DNA of 64,000 nucleotides from Enterovirga rhinocerotis. GTDB taxonomy: Bacteria > Pseudomonadota > Alphaproteobacteria > Rhizobiales > Beijerinckiaceae. The stretch spans positions 248,001-312,000 of the forward strand of contig NZ_SNZR01000011.1 in the NCBI RefSeq assembly GCF_004363955.1, given 5' to 3'. Below are positions 16,165-24,969 of this stretch, piece by piece (the first letter of the stretch is position 1; each line of letters opens with the position of its first letter). The translations under genes and the position numbers were made by a program. The notes under the pieces were generated by a model that was not told the DNA's origin, searched no databases, and was given only the letters and a program-made list of their open reading frames with translations.

Positions 16165-17511
16165 ATCCCGAGGCTCGATCGACGCAGTCTGATCCTGGCG
16201 GCCGGCGCGATGGCCGGTTCCGCCGTGACGTCGCGCGCCTCCGATCAAGGCCGCTCCGAAACGCGATCGGCCTCCGAGGTCGACGTCGCGATCGTCGGGG
16301 CGGGGGCCGCCGGTCTTGTCGCCGCGAAGCGGCTCATCGCGGCGGGGCACACGGTTCTCATCCTCGAGGCGCGGGACCGGATCGGCGGGCGAATCCTCAC
16401 CGATCGCCGGCTCGGCGCGCCGTTCGACGCAGGGGCCGTCTATCTGCATTGGGCCGAGCGCAACCCGTGGCGCGGCATCGCCACCTCGCTCGGCGCGGAG
16501 TTGCGCGAGGAGGAGGGCGGCGGCTTCTTCGGCATCTTCGCCGACGGCATCGCGCTGCCCTCCGACATCCGGGCGCGCCGCTGGTCGGCCTTCCGGCGTC
16601 TCGACGGGCTCATCGCCGCCGGCTCCCGGCCCGACCGCTCCGTGGCCGATGCGGCGAAGGCCGGGGGCGGCGATCCGGATGACGGCGCAGGCGGCCTCAC
16701 CCGGCTGACGCTCGGCGAGGAGCCGGATCGCGTCTCCAGCGCCGATTACGACCAGCTCTGGGCCGGCGACGACCTTCTCCTTCCGGAGGGGTTCGGCACG
16801 CTCGTCACGCGGTTCGGGGCGGGGTTGCCCGTCCGTCTCTCGCAGCCCGTGCGCCGGATCGACTGGAGCGGGCGCGGCGTCGCCCTGGAGACATCCTCCG
16901 GCACGCTCCGCGCGAAATGCGCCATCGTGACGGTTCCCATCGGCGTCCTTCAGGCGGATGCCATCGCCTTCCGGCCCGCTCTTCCGGCCGCGACCCGCGA
17001 TGCGATCGGCGGTCTCGGCATGGGCGCCTATACGAAGATCGCGCTCCGGATCGACCGCGCCGCGCTCGGGAGCACCGAAATCGCGGATGCGATCGACGTC
17101 GGCTCGGGTCCGGACGCCGTCAGCTTCGACGTCTTCCCCTTCGGCCGCGATCTCGTGCTCTGCCTGCTCGGGGGCGATCACGCGCGGCGGCTCTGCGAAG
17201 CCGGCGAGGCGGCGGCCGTCGACCATGTCACGGAGCGCTTCGGTCGCGTCTTCGGTGCAAACGCCAAGGCCGCGGTGCGGGGCGGTGTGCTCTGCGGCTG
17301 GTGGAGCGACCCCTTCTCGCGCGGCAGCTATTCGATCGCCCGGCCGGGGCGGCTTGAGGCTCGCCTCGCCCTGCGCCAGCCGATCGGCGGGCGCATCTGG
17401 CTCGCGGGGGAGGCGAGCGCCGGGGGCGGGGCGATGACCGCCGGCGGCGCGGCGCTGGAGGGCGAACGCGCGGCGAACGAGATCGGCCGCCGCCTGCGCA
17501 AGGCGAGCTGA
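16165..17511 (+). CDS. Tat-exported flavin amine oxidase; apparent ATC start codon
   Basis: FAD-dependent amine oxidase, with the ADP-binding fold DVAIVGAGAAGLVAAKRL, ARDRIGGRILTD and the C-terminal IWLAGEASAGGG. The first standard start in frame is ATG 16210, which gives 433 aa but begins in the middle of a signal peptide. Reading 15 codons further up, from ATC at 16165, restores a textbook Tat signal (PRLDRRSLILAAGAMAGS). A GAGGGGAG lies six bases before that ATC, and an in-frame stop at 16150 excludes any other start. So either an ATC codon is used or an ATG was lost by mutation or sequencing error. The product should act in the periplasm on an unknown amine. Confidence 0.82.
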   Translation: MPRLDRRSLILAAGAMAGSAVTSRASDQGRSETRSASEVDVAIVGAGAAGLVAAKRLIAAGHTVLILEARDRIGGRILTDRRLGAPFDAGAVYLHWAERNPWRGIATSLGAELREEEGGGFFGIFADGIALPSDIRARRWSAFRRLDGLIAAGSRPDRSVADAAKAGGGDPDDGAGGLTRLTLGEEPDRVSSADYDQLWAGDDLLLPEGFGTLVTRFGAGLPVRLSQPVRRIDWSGRGVALETSSGTLRAKCAIVTVPIGVLQADAIAFRPALPAATRDAIGGLGMGAYTKIALRIDRAALGSTEIADAIDVGSGPDAVSFDVFPFGRDLVLCLLGGDHARRLCEAGEAAAVDHVTERFGRVFGANAKAAVRGGVLCGWWSDPFSRGSYSIARPGRLEARLALRQPIGGRIWLAGEASAGGGAMTAGGAALEGERAANEIGRRLRKAS

Positions 17512-17630
17512 TCGCCTCATTCCCGCCGGTTCGCGCCGGCACGGTGCGCGGGCACGCCGACCGGACGGTGAATAGCCGTTAACCGCCTCGACCTATCGTC
17601 GCCCGATCGGCCCCATTTCGTCGCGTCGCC

Positions 17631-18551
17631 ATGCCCCAACCATCCATCGACCTCCTGGCAGGAATCACGACCCGTCCCGTCTCGGCCGCCCGGCCCCGCC
17701 CGACGATCCTGCTGCTCGATTCCGGCGTCGGCGGATTGACCGTCCTCAGGGAGGTGCGGCGCGCGCGGCCGGACGCCGATTACGTCTATGCCGCGGACGA
17801 TGCCGCCTTCCCCTATGGCGACTGGGCCGAGGAGCCGCTCGTGCGCCGCGTCGCGGACGTGACCGGGACGCTTGTCGAGCGTTACGCGCCCGACCTCGTC
17901 GTCGTCGCCTGCAACACCATCTCGACGCTGGTCCTGCCGACCCTGCGCGAGCGTTTCCGGCTGCCCTTCGTCGGCACCGTGCCGGCCATCAAGCCGGCCG
18001 TGGCCCAGTCGCGGACCGGGCGGATCGCGGTGCTCGCGACGCCGGGGACGGTCCGGCGCGACTACACGCGCGGCCTGGTCGACGCTTATTCGGGCGGCTG
18101 CGCCGTCGATCTCGTCGGCTCGACCCGTCTCGCCGCCTTCGCCGAGGCGGAACTCGCGGGAGAGCCGGTCCCGGACGAGCATCTCGCGGCCGAGATCGCG
18201 CCCTGCTTCGCGGAGCGGGGAGGGCGCTGCACGGACGTCGTCGTCCTCGCCTGCACGCATTATCCGCTTCTCGTCGAGCGCATGCGCCGCCTCGCGCCCT
18301 GGCCGGTCGCCTGGATCGATCCCGCCTCGGCCATCGCGCGCCGCGTGGTGCAGATCCTGGGTGACGCGCCGCCCGGCACGGTCCCGAGCGACGCGCCCGG
18401 CCTTGCCGCCTTCACCGGCGAGGGGAGGGCGGGCGAGGCTCTGCGGGCCTCGCTCGGGGCGTTCGGCCTCGGCCGGATCGAGACGGGTCTCCTCCCGGTT
18501 CCGCCCTCGGCGCGCGACACCATGATTGACGCCGCCGCCGCCGCGGCCTAG
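17631..18551 (+). CDS. murI: Glutamate racemase
   Basis: Cofactor-independent racemase of 306 aa that makes D-glutamate for peptidoglycan. Both catalytic cysteines are present, Cys94 in VACNTIST and Cys208 in ACTHYPLL. LLLDSGVGGLTVLREV and the AFPYG loop are also there. An N-terminal extension of about 24 residues precedes the usual start, and an internal ATG is not available to replace it. Upstream of rpsD by 168 bp. Cytoplasmic. Confidence 0.96.
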   Translation: MPQPSIDLLAGITTRPVSAARPRPTILLLDSGVGGLTVLREVRRARPDADYVYAADDAAFPYGDWAEEPLVRRVADVTGTLVERYAPDLVVVACNTISTLVLPTLRERFRLPFVGTVPAIKPAVAQSRTGRIAVLATPGTVRRDYTRGLVDAYSGGCAVDLVGSTRLAAFAEAELAGEPVPDEHLAAEIAPCFAERGGRCTDVVVLACTHYPLLVERMRRLAPWPVAWIDPASAIARRVVQILGDAPPGTVPSDAPGLAAFTGEGRAGEALRASLGAFGLGRIETGLLPVPPSARDTMIDAAAAAA

Positions 18552-18719
18552 AGGAACCGCAGCGCGCGGTCCGAAAGGGCCGCGCGTCGTCTTTCACGCG
18601 ACCCGTGGGCCGGTTTCGAAACCCGGCCCTGTCGCCTTCGCCGAGGGTTTCGATCCGCGGAGAAGGAGAGGAGGGCGCGATCCTGCCCGATCGTTCGGGC
18701 GCCAAACGAGGATACGCGA

Positions 18720-19337
18720 ATGTCGAAGCGCATTACGGCGAAGCACAAGCTCGATCGCCGCATGGGGCAGAACATCTGGGGCCGCCCGAAGAGCCCCGTC
18801 AACAAGCGCGAATACGGCCCCGGCCAGCACGGTCAGCGCCGCAAGGGCAAGATGAGCGACTTCGGCACGCAGCTGCGCGCCAAGCAGAAGCTCAAGGGCT
18901 ATTACGGCTCGATCACCGAGAAGCAGTTCCGCCGCTACTACGCCGAGGCGATCCGGATGAAGGGCGACTCGGGCGAGAACCTGATCGGCCTGCTCGAGCG
19001 CCGCCTCGACGCCGTCGTCTACCGCGCCAAGTTCGTGCCGACCGTGTTCGCGGCGCGCCAGTTCGTGAACCACGGCCACGTCAAGGTGAACGGCGTGCGC
19101 GTCAACATCCCGTCCTTCCTCGTGAAGGCCGGCGACGTGATCGAGGTGAAGGAAGGCTCGCGCCAGCTCGAACTCGTCGTCGTCGCCGCGCAGCTCCCCG
19201 AGCGTGACGTGCCGGACTACATCGAGGTCGACCACTCGAAGATGACCGCCCGGGTCACGCGCGTGCCGAGCCTCGGCGAGGTGCCCTATCCGGTCCAGAT
19301 GGAACCGAACCTCGTCATCGAGTTCTATTCGCGCTGA
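18720..19337 (+). CDS. rpsD: 30S ribosomal protein S4
   Basis: Primary 16S rRNA-binding protein of the small subunit, 205 aa, normal for alphaproteobacteria. It begins [20 protein letters not shown]. The S4 RNA-binding domain is at about residues 94-160 ([26 protein letters not shown]), and the conserved end is [11 protein letters not shown]. It stands alone, outside the alpha operon, as is normal in this class, and is followed by a clear terminator. Confidence 0.98.
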   Translation: MSKRITAKHKLDRRMGQNIWGRPKSPVNKREYGPGQHGQRRKGKMSDFGTQLRAKQKLKGYYGSITEKQFRRYYAEAIRMKGDSGENLIGLLERRLDAVVYRAKFVPTVFAARQFVNHGHVKVNGVRVNIPSFLVKAGDVIEVKEGSRQLELVVVAAQLPERDVPDYIEVDHSKMTARVTRVPSLGEVPYPVQMEPNLVIEFYSR

Positions 19338-19373
19338 TGCAGCGGGCCTTCGGGCCCGTCATCGCCGCAGCGA

Positions 19374-19396
19374 GGCCGCCTCCGGGCGGCCTTTTT
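19374..19396 (+). terminator. Rho-independent terminator of rpsD
   Basis: GGCCGCC (19374-19380), loop TCCG, GGCGGCC (19385-19391), then TTTTT. A smaller GGGCC-TTC-GGGCCC hairpin precedes it at about 19344-19357. Confidence 0.88.
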
Positions 19397-19514
19397 GTTT
19401 TGGGCCTGGGTCGTTCGACCGGATCCATGGGTCCCATGACGGTGCGTCCGCCGGTTCGGGACGCCGGAAAACGGGGCGGAAAGCCGCCCCGTTTCCGAAT
19501 CGTGTTTCAGATCT

Positions 19515-20690
19515 TCAGCGCCGGCCGGCGAAGCGGGCCCCTCCGCCGAAGCTGCGCGGGGCGAACTGAGCCCGGGCCTGCATCACGGGACGGGCGGTCA
19601 TCGCGGGCCTGGCCTGGAAGCCGCCGGGCCGGGCGATGGCCGGCCTCGCCATCGGGAACGGCCTCTGGAGCTGGGCCGGCCTCACGAAGGGTGGGCGGAC
19701 GAGCTGCTGGCCGGCGAGGGTGCCGCCATTCGACATCGTTCCTTTCGGGCCGCCCACCGGGCCGATATTGCACGGCGCCTTGATGCACATGATGGGATCG
19801 GAGCCCTTGCCGGGGCCGCTGCCCGCGCCGGTGCCAGTTGCCGGCCCCGTGCCGGTTCCGGGACCCGTGCCGCTGCCTGTTCCCTTGTCGCTGCCCGTTC
19901 CCTTGCCGGGCTTTCCGGTCGTGACGATGATGATCGGTCCGAAGGGGCCGTGCTTGTGGGGGCCGTGCCAGTGCGGCGGGCGGCCGTGCGGGAAGGGCCG
20001 GGGGCCGGGGATGTAGATGGGCGGTCCGGCGACATAGCGCGTGCCGAAGGCCGGAGCTGGCGCATAGGCCGGTGCCGGCCCGTAGACGGGGGCAGGCACT
20101 GGCGCCCGATGGGCGACCGGGGCCGGAGGAGCCGGCGCGCGGCAGCCGGCGTTGAAGCTCTGCGCGTCCTGGCTCTGCCAGCCGCCGGTCGGCTGGCCGC
20201 CGTCGATGTCGGGGCCGAGCGCGGCCCAGCTCACCCGGCCGCTCTCCGTATTCCACTGGACCCAGCCCGGGCCGTAGGTGGCGTCGGCGATCCACATCCA
20301 GCCGCCCTGCTGATCGAAGGCCCAGCGGCCGTGATGATGGACGATGCTGCCCCACTCGGTCGGATCCTGGTAGCTCCACGCAGCCTGCTGGCGGTCATAG
20401 GTCCAGCGGCAGCCCGGATAGGGCGACCAGCCGGCGGGCACGGTGCCGGGGGAGGGCGTCCAGACTTCGCCGTAGCGCGGATGGTTCGAGATCGAGCCGT
20501 AGCGCTGGAGCACGTCGCGGAACTGGGCGAGCGCCGGATTGGCGGCCTGCTCCTGCGGGGCCGGGGGCTGGGACGCCGGGGAGAAGCCCTGTCCGTTGCC
20601 CTGGGCCGAGGCCGGGGAGAGGGAGATCAACGTGGCCAGCACGAGCGACGATGCGATCGTGGCCGTGCCGATGGTCGTGGTCCTGGACAT
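19515..20690 (-). CDS. Exported DUF6600-like protein with proline-rich and Gly/Thr repeat regions
   Basis: Protein of 391 aa starting at an ATG 20690 with GGAG upstream. A Sec signal (cut near ASAQG) is followed by a tryptophan/tyrosine-rich section of about 100 residues (RYGEVWTPSPGTVPAGWSPY, GGWMWIADATYGPGWVQW). These repeated Trp-Gly-Pro-Tyr blocks resemble the DUF6600 group of exported proteins. The middle is Pro/Ala-rich, then comes a low-complexity run of Gly-Thr/Gly-Ser dipeptides near residues 240-290, and the end is rich in Arg and Pro. It probably acts in the cell envelope; no enzymatic motif is visible. Convergent with rpsD. Confidence 0.65.
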   Translation of the reverse strand: MSRTTTIGTATIASSLVLATLISLSPASAQGNGQGFSPASQPPAPQEQAANPALAQFRDVLQRYGSISNHPRYGEVWTPSPGTVPAGWSPYPGCRWTYDRQQAAWSYQDPTEWGSIVHHHGRWAFDQQGGWMWIADATYGPGWVQWNTESGRVSWAALGPDIDGGQPTGGWQSQDAQSFNAGCRAPAPPAPVAHRAPVPAPVYGPAPAYAPAPAFGTRYVAGPPIYIPGPRPFPHGRPPHWHGPHKHGPFGPIIIVTTGKPGKGTGSDKGTGSGTGPGTGTGPATGTGAGSGPGKGSDPIMCIKAPCNIGPVGGPKGTMSNGGTLAGQQLVRPPFVRPAQLQRPFPMARPAIARPGGFQARPAMTARPVMQARAQFAPRSFGGGARFAGRR

Positions 20691-20815
20691 CTGACGCTCC
20701 TGCTCGCGTGTTGCGTCGATGTGTCGTCCGGGTTTCGGGAAAGGTTCGAAGAAACGAAGCCGCGGTCCCAAGAAATTATGAAGTCGATGGCCTCGGACGG
20801 TGGAGCATTGCGGAT

Positions 20816-20835
20816 GCCGAGGTTCGTGCCTCGGC
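20816..20835 (-). terminator. Hairpin directly after the UbiH-type gene
   Basis: CCTCGGC (20829-20835) and GCCGAGG (20816-20822) form a 7-bp stem with a 6-base loop, abutting the stop codon of the hydroxylase gene. There is no T-run, so it may be a weak or Rho-assisted terminator. Confidence 0.4.
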
Positions 20836-22011
20836 CTAGGCGGTCGCCTGCGGAGGCAATCCCGCCCGCATCACCGCCCGGCGCAGGGGACCGATCTGCC
20901 CGATGAGGCCGAGCGAGAGGCCCCGCGCGGCGTCGAGCAGGGACGAGCCCGAGAGCAGCGCCCGGTTGAGCCCGTCGACGGCGAAGCCCCGCAGCCGCGC
21001 ATCCGAGCGGCGCTCGCGGTCGTAGCGGGCAAGGCTCGCCGGATGGCCGGGATCGAGGCCCGGCCGCACGAGGCGGCGCAGGCAGGCGATGTCGGCGAAG
21101 CCGAGATTGAGCCCCTGCGCTCCGATCGGCGGCAGCACATGCGCCGCCTCTCCCGCGAGCGCGAGCCGGTCCCCGACGAACCGGTGCGCATGCATCGCGG
21201 CGAGCGGCACGGCTCCGCGCGGACCGTCCAGGATCATGGTGCCGAGTATGTCGTGGCAGCCCGCCTCGACCGCGCGGGCGAGGGTATCGGCATCGAGGGC
21301 GGCGAGGCGCCGCGCATGGTGCGGCTCCGTCACCCAGACGAGGCTCGAGCGCCAGATCCCGTCGCCCCGCGCCGGCATCGGCACGAGCGTCATCGGCCCG
21401 AAGCGCTTGTGGAACTCCGTCGAGACCTCGCCATGCGGCCGGTCGTGCCGGAAGATCGCCGTGACGGCGGTCTGGCGGTAGCGCCGCTCGCTCGCCCCGA
21501 TCCCGGCCGCCTCGCGCACCCGCGAGCGTCGGCCATCGGCGGCGACGACGAGATCGGCCTCGATGCGCGTGCCGTCGGCGAGGACCAGGCTCGCCGGATC
21601 GCCGGAGACGAAATCCTCGGCGAGGCCCGTATGCCAGGCGATGCCCGGCTCGGCGCGGACGGCATCCGCGAGGATTGCGGTCAGCCGGGCGTTCTCGACG
21701 TTCCAGCCGAAGGCGTCGAGGCCGATCTCCTCGCAGCGGAATTCGACCGGCGGCGGGCGGAACAGGCTGTCCGTATCGTCGACGAGCCTGAGCCTGCGCA
21801 GCGGACCGGCTTCCGGTGCGAGGGAGGGCCAGAGATCAAGATCCCGCAGGAGGTCGATCGAGGGCGCGAGGAGGGCGGCGGTGCGCCCGTCCCGCCCGTC
21901 CGGCTCCGGCCCGGCGAGGGCGACCCTCCAGCCGGAGCGCACCAGCGCGATGGCGCCGAGAAGGCCGACGGGTCCCGCCCCTACCACCGCGATGTCGAAT
22001 TGCGTGCCCAC
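20836..22011 (-). CDS. UbiH/UbiF-family FAD monooxygenase (ubiquinone ring hydroxylase)
   Basis: Flavin hydroxylase of 391 aa. It has the FAD site DIAVVGAGPVGLLGAIAL, the middle DLVVAADGRRSRVR motif and the C-terminal GEAAHVLPPIGAQGLNLGF that marks the ubiquinone-biosynthesis hydroxylases. It most likely hydroxylates a polyprenylphenol ring using O2 and NAD(P)H. Which ring position (UbiF, UbiH, UbiL or UbiM role) cannot be told. The GTG at 22011 fits the family start; an in-frame start at 22068 adds 19 unlike residues. Divergent from the quinone oxidoreductase gene, 80 bp away. Confidence 0.85.
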   Translation of the reverse strand: MGTQFDIAVVGAGPVGLLGAIALVRSGWRVALAGPEPDGRDGRTAALLAPSIDLLRDLDLWPSLAPEAGPLRRLRLVDDTDSLFRPPPVEFRCEEIGLDAFGWNVENARLTAILADAVRAEPGIAWHTGLAEDFVSGDPASLVLADGTRIEADLVVAADGRRSRVREAAGIGASERRYRQTAVTAIFRHDRPHGEVSTEFHKRFGPMTLVPMPARGDGIWRSSLVWVTEPHHARRLAALDADTLARAVEAGCHDILGTMILDGPRGAVPLAAMHAHRFVGDRLALAGEAAHVLPPIGAQGLNLGFADIACLRRLVRPGLDPGHPASLARYDRERRSDARLRGFAVDGLNRALLSGSSLLDAARGLSLGLIGQIGPLRRAVMRAGLPPQATA

Positions 22012-22091
22012 GCCAGCCTCGCTGCTTTGGCGCCATTGCCGGCGCCCGCTCTCCCCCTTAAGCCTCACGGTCGACGAACGGGAGGCAGGAT

Positions 22092-23066
22092 ATGGTCGCG
22101 GCGATCCGGGTGCATGAACACGGCGGTCCCGAAGTTCTGAAATACGAGGAGATCGAGCTGCCGCCGCCCGGATCCGGCGAGATCCGCGTCCGGCAGACGG
22201 CGATCGGCGTCAATTACATCGACACCTATTTCCGCACCGGCCTCTACAAGCCGCCGGCGCTCCCGTTCATCGCCGGCAACGAGGCTGCGGGCGAGGTGAC
22301 GGCGCTCGGCGAGGGCGTCTCGGGGTTCAAGGTGGGCGATCGCGTCGCCTACGTGGTCGCGCTCGGCTGCTATGCCGCCGAGCGCAACGTGCCCGCCGCC
22401 ATGGCGCTGAAGCTCCCCGAGGGCGTCTCGGACGAGGTGGCTGCCGCGGCGATGCTGAAGGGGCTCACGGCCGAATACCTGCTGCACCGGACCTACAAGG
22501 TGAAGCGCGGGGACACCGTTCTCGTCCATGCCGCGGCCGGCGGTGTCGGCCTCATCCTGGGCCAATGGGCCAAGCATCTCGGGGCGACGGTGATCGGCAC
22601 GGCGGGGACCGAGGAGAAGGCCGAACTCGCGCGCCGGAACGGCTGCGACCACGTCATCCTCTATCGGAAGGAGGGTTTCGCCAAGCGGGTCGCCGAGATC
22701 ACGAACGGCGAGAAGTGCCATGTCGTCTATGACGGCGTCGGCAAGACGACCTTCGAGGGTTCGCTCGACAGCCTGCGCCCGCTCGGCGTGCTCGCGAGCT
22801 TCGGCAACGCCTCGGGCTCGGTCGCTCAGTTCGATCTCGGCATCCTGGGGCCGAAGGGCTCGCTCTTCGTGACGCGTCCGACGCTCTTCACCTTCATCCA
22901 GAAGCGCGCTTGGCTCGAGGAGATGGCGTCGAACCTGTTCGGTGCCATCTCGTCCGGTGCGGTCAGCATCGCGATCAACCGCCGTGCGAAGCTGAAGGAC
23001 GCGGCCGATATCCATCGCGCGCTCGAGGGTCGCGAGACGACCGGCGCGATCGTCCTGACGCCGTAA
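22092..23066 (+). CDS. Zinc-independent NADPH:quinone oxidoreductase (MDR family)
   Basis: Medium-chain dehydrogenase/reductase of 324 aa, the usual size of Qor. It begins MVAAIRVHEHGGPEVL, and has GVNYIDTYFRTGLY, PFIAGNEAAGEV and the NADPH-binding VHAAAGGVGLILGQWAK. It lacks the structural zinc-loop cysteines of alcohol dehydrogenases, as expected for the quinone reductase branch. GGAGG lies upstream of the ATG. It likely reduces quinones by one electron in the cytoplasm; crotonyl-type substrates are possible. Confidence 0.88.
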   Translation: MVAAIRVHEHGGPEVLKYEEIELPPPGSGEIRVRQTAIGVNYIDTYFRTGLYKPPALPFIAGNEAAGEVTALGEGVSGFKVGDRVAYVVALGCYAAERNVPAAMALKLPEGVSDEVAAAAMLKGLTAEYLLHRTYKVKRGDTVLVHAAAGGVGLILGQWAKHLGATVIGTAGTEEKAELARRNGCDHVILYRKEGFAKRVAEITNGEKCHVVYDGVGKTTFEGSLDSLRPLGVLASFGNASGSVAQFDLGILGPKGSLFVTRPTLFTFIQKRAWLEEMASNLFGAISSGAVSIAINRRAKLKDAADIHRALEGRETTGAIVLTP

Positions 23067-23086
23067 GGCTCGCGCCCCGTTCGGTA

Positions 23087-23112
23087 CGGGTGGCCCTCTC
23101 GAGGGCCACCCG
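23087..23112. terminator. Bidirectional hairpin between convergent qor-like and antiporter genes
   Basis: CGGGTGGCCCTC (23087-23098) and GAGGGCCACCCG (23101-23112) make a perfect 12-bp inverted repeat with two bases between the arms, in the 48-bp gap between two convergent stops. No T-run on either side. Confidence 0.65.
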
Positions 23113-23114
23113 CC

Positions 23115-24857
23115 TCAGGGAGCGGCGGGCTGCGGAGCGCCGGCGGGACCGCGGTTCTGCCGCGCGCGGATATCGGCGATGTCGCCGATCGCGGCGGTCA
23201 GTTCGGGATGCGTGTCGAGGAAGAGCAGCAGGTCCGAGCGGCTCAGGGTCTGTAGCTCGGTATAGTCGATCGAGGTGACGTCGGCGGTGCGGGCGCCGCC
23301 GGAGAGTACGCCGATCTCGCCGAAGAATTCGCCCGGGCCGAGCTGGACCGACCGGTCGGGCAGCGAGACCTCGACCTCGCCCGCGACGATGAAGAAGATC
23401 TCGTTCGCCGGATCGCCGCGCCGGATGACGCGCTCGCCGGGCGATGCTCGTCGCGGCACGAACAGGGCGGCGAGATCCGTGCGGGCGGCGGGCGGGAGCC
23501 GGCCGAAGATCGGGAACTTGTCGGCCACCTCGTCGGAGGTGAGCGAACTGCGCACGAGCTGCGACTTCTCCTCGATCTCCTGGCGCTGCTCTTCCAGCAC
23601 CCGCTCGAGCCGGGCGAGCCGCATCTGCCGGCGCGCTCGGCCGGCGAGCCGGCCCGGCAGGGCCGAGAACCAACCCGTGATGGGTTTGATCGCCCAGAAG
23701 GCGAGCGGATTGAGCAGGATCGACAGGATCGCGCCGGCGAGGATCAGGTCGCGCCCGAGCGGCTGCATGATGTTGAGGCCGATGCCGAGCGCGGCGAGGA
23801 TGAAGGAGAACTCGCCGATCTGCGCGAGGCTCGCCGACACCATGGTCGCCGTGCTCGCCGGGTAGCCGAGCGCCAGCACGATCGCGAGGGCGATCGCCGC
23901 CTTGCCGACGACCACGATGAGGACCGTGACGATCACGGCGCCCGGGTGGTTCACGAGCACGCTCGGATCGAACAGCATCCCGACCGAGACGAAGAACAGC
24001 ACCGCGAAGGCGTCCTGCAGCGGCAGCGTGTCCTCGGCCGCCCTGTGGCTGAACTCGGATTTCGACAGGACCATCCCGGCGCAGAAGGCCCCGAGCGCGA
24101 AGGAGACGTCGAAGAGCTTGGCGGCGAGGAACGCGATGCCCATCGCGGCGGCGAGGACGGAGATCGTGAACAACTCGCGCGAGCCGAGCCGCGCCACCTC
24201 GCGCAGGATCGCGGGCAGGATGCGCGGCCCGATCACGAGCATGATGGCGAGGAAGGCGCCGACCTTCACGATCGTGAGGCCCGCCGCGAGCAGCGCGCCC
24301 GAGGCCGTGGTCGCGGGGCCGGTTCCGCCTCCGAGCGCCCCGGCGAAGGCGGGCACGAGGACGAGCGCGAGCACCATGGCGAGGTCCTCGACGATCAGCC
24401 AGCCGACGGCGATGCGGCCGTTGGCGCCCGACAGGAGGCCGCGTTCCTCGAGCGCCTTCAGGAGCACCACCGTGCTCGCGACCGAGAGCGAGAGCCCGAA
24501 GACCAGCCCCGCGCCGAAGGTCCAGCCCCAGGCCATGGCGACGCCGAGGCCGATGGCCGCGGCGACGACGATCTGGCCGACCGCGCCCGGCACCGCGATC
24601 CAGCGCACGGCCTTGAGGTCGTCGAGCGAGAAATGCAGCCCGACGCCGAACATCAGGAGGATCACGCCGACCTCGGCCAACTGCCCCGCGAGGGCCGTGT
24701 CTCCGACATAGCCCGGCGTGAACGGACCCATCGCGATGCCGGCGGCCAGATAGCCGATCAGCGGCGGCAGGCGCAGGCGTGCCGCGACGAAGCCGAAGAC
24801 GAAGGCGAGGACGATCCCCATCCCGATGGTGAGCAGGAGGTTCACGTCGTGATGCAT
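23115..24857 (-). CDS. Kef-type (CPA2) cation:proton antiporter with C-terminal cyclic-nucleotide-binding domain
   Basis: Membrane antiporter of 580 aa. About twelve hydrophobic helices span residues 1-390 (Na_H_Exchanger fold: LLMFGVGLHFSLDDL, GWLIVEDLAMVLALVLVP). A charged linker with predicted coiled coil (RLARLERVLEEQRQEIEEK) follows, then a cNMP-binding fold: NEIFFIVAGEVEVSL, the phosphate-binding-cassette-like FGEIGVLSGGARTADV, and Arg in the expected position. YbaL/KefB relatives usually end in an RCK/TrkA-N domain, so regulation by a cyclic nucleotide instead is suggested. The start at 24857 was chosen over 24911 because the sequence before it lacks hydrophobic character. Confidence 0.85.
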   Translation of the reverse strand: MHHDVNLLLTIGMGIVLAFVFGFVAARLRLPPLIGYLAAGIAMGPFTPGYVGDTALAGQLAEVGVILLMFGVGLHFSLDDLKAVRWIAVPGAVGQIVVAAAIGLGVAMAWGWTFGAGLVFGLSLSVASTVVLLKALEERGLLSGANGRIAVGWLIVEDLAMVLALVLVPAFAGALGGGTGPATTASGALLAAGLTIVKVGAFLAIMLVIGPRILPAILREVARLGSRELFTISVLAAAMGIAFLAAKLFDVSFALGAFCAGMVLSKSEFSHRAAEDTLPLQDAFAVLFFVSVGMLFDPSVLVNHPGAVIVTVLIVVVGKAAIALAIVLALGYPASTATMVSASLAQIGEFSFILAALGIGLNIMQPLGRDLILAGAILSILLNPLAFWAIKPITGWFSALPGRLAGRARRQMRLARLERVLEEQRQEIEEKSQLVRSSLTSDEVADKFPIFGRLPPAARTDLAALFVPRRASPGERVIRRGDPANEIFFIVAGEVEVSLPDRSVQLGPGEFFGEIGVLSGGARTADVTSIDYTELQTLSRSDLLLFLDTHPELTAAIGDIADIRARQNRGPAGAPQPAAP

Positions 24858-24969
24858 CGGCTCGTCCCCGTTCGGTGTCGCTCTTATGCAGACCGGCAAG
24901 CCCCGCGCCAAGCGTGGGCGGGCACTTATCGAGCGCCTGTTGCCAAGCGATGTCAGCCGGGCGGCGGGG

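Noticed and set aside
16210-16212. ATG 16210 as the true start of the amine oxidase
   Set aside because: It would cut off the twin-arginine half of the signal peptide and has no ribosome-binding site at proper distance; kept only as the first standard start codon.
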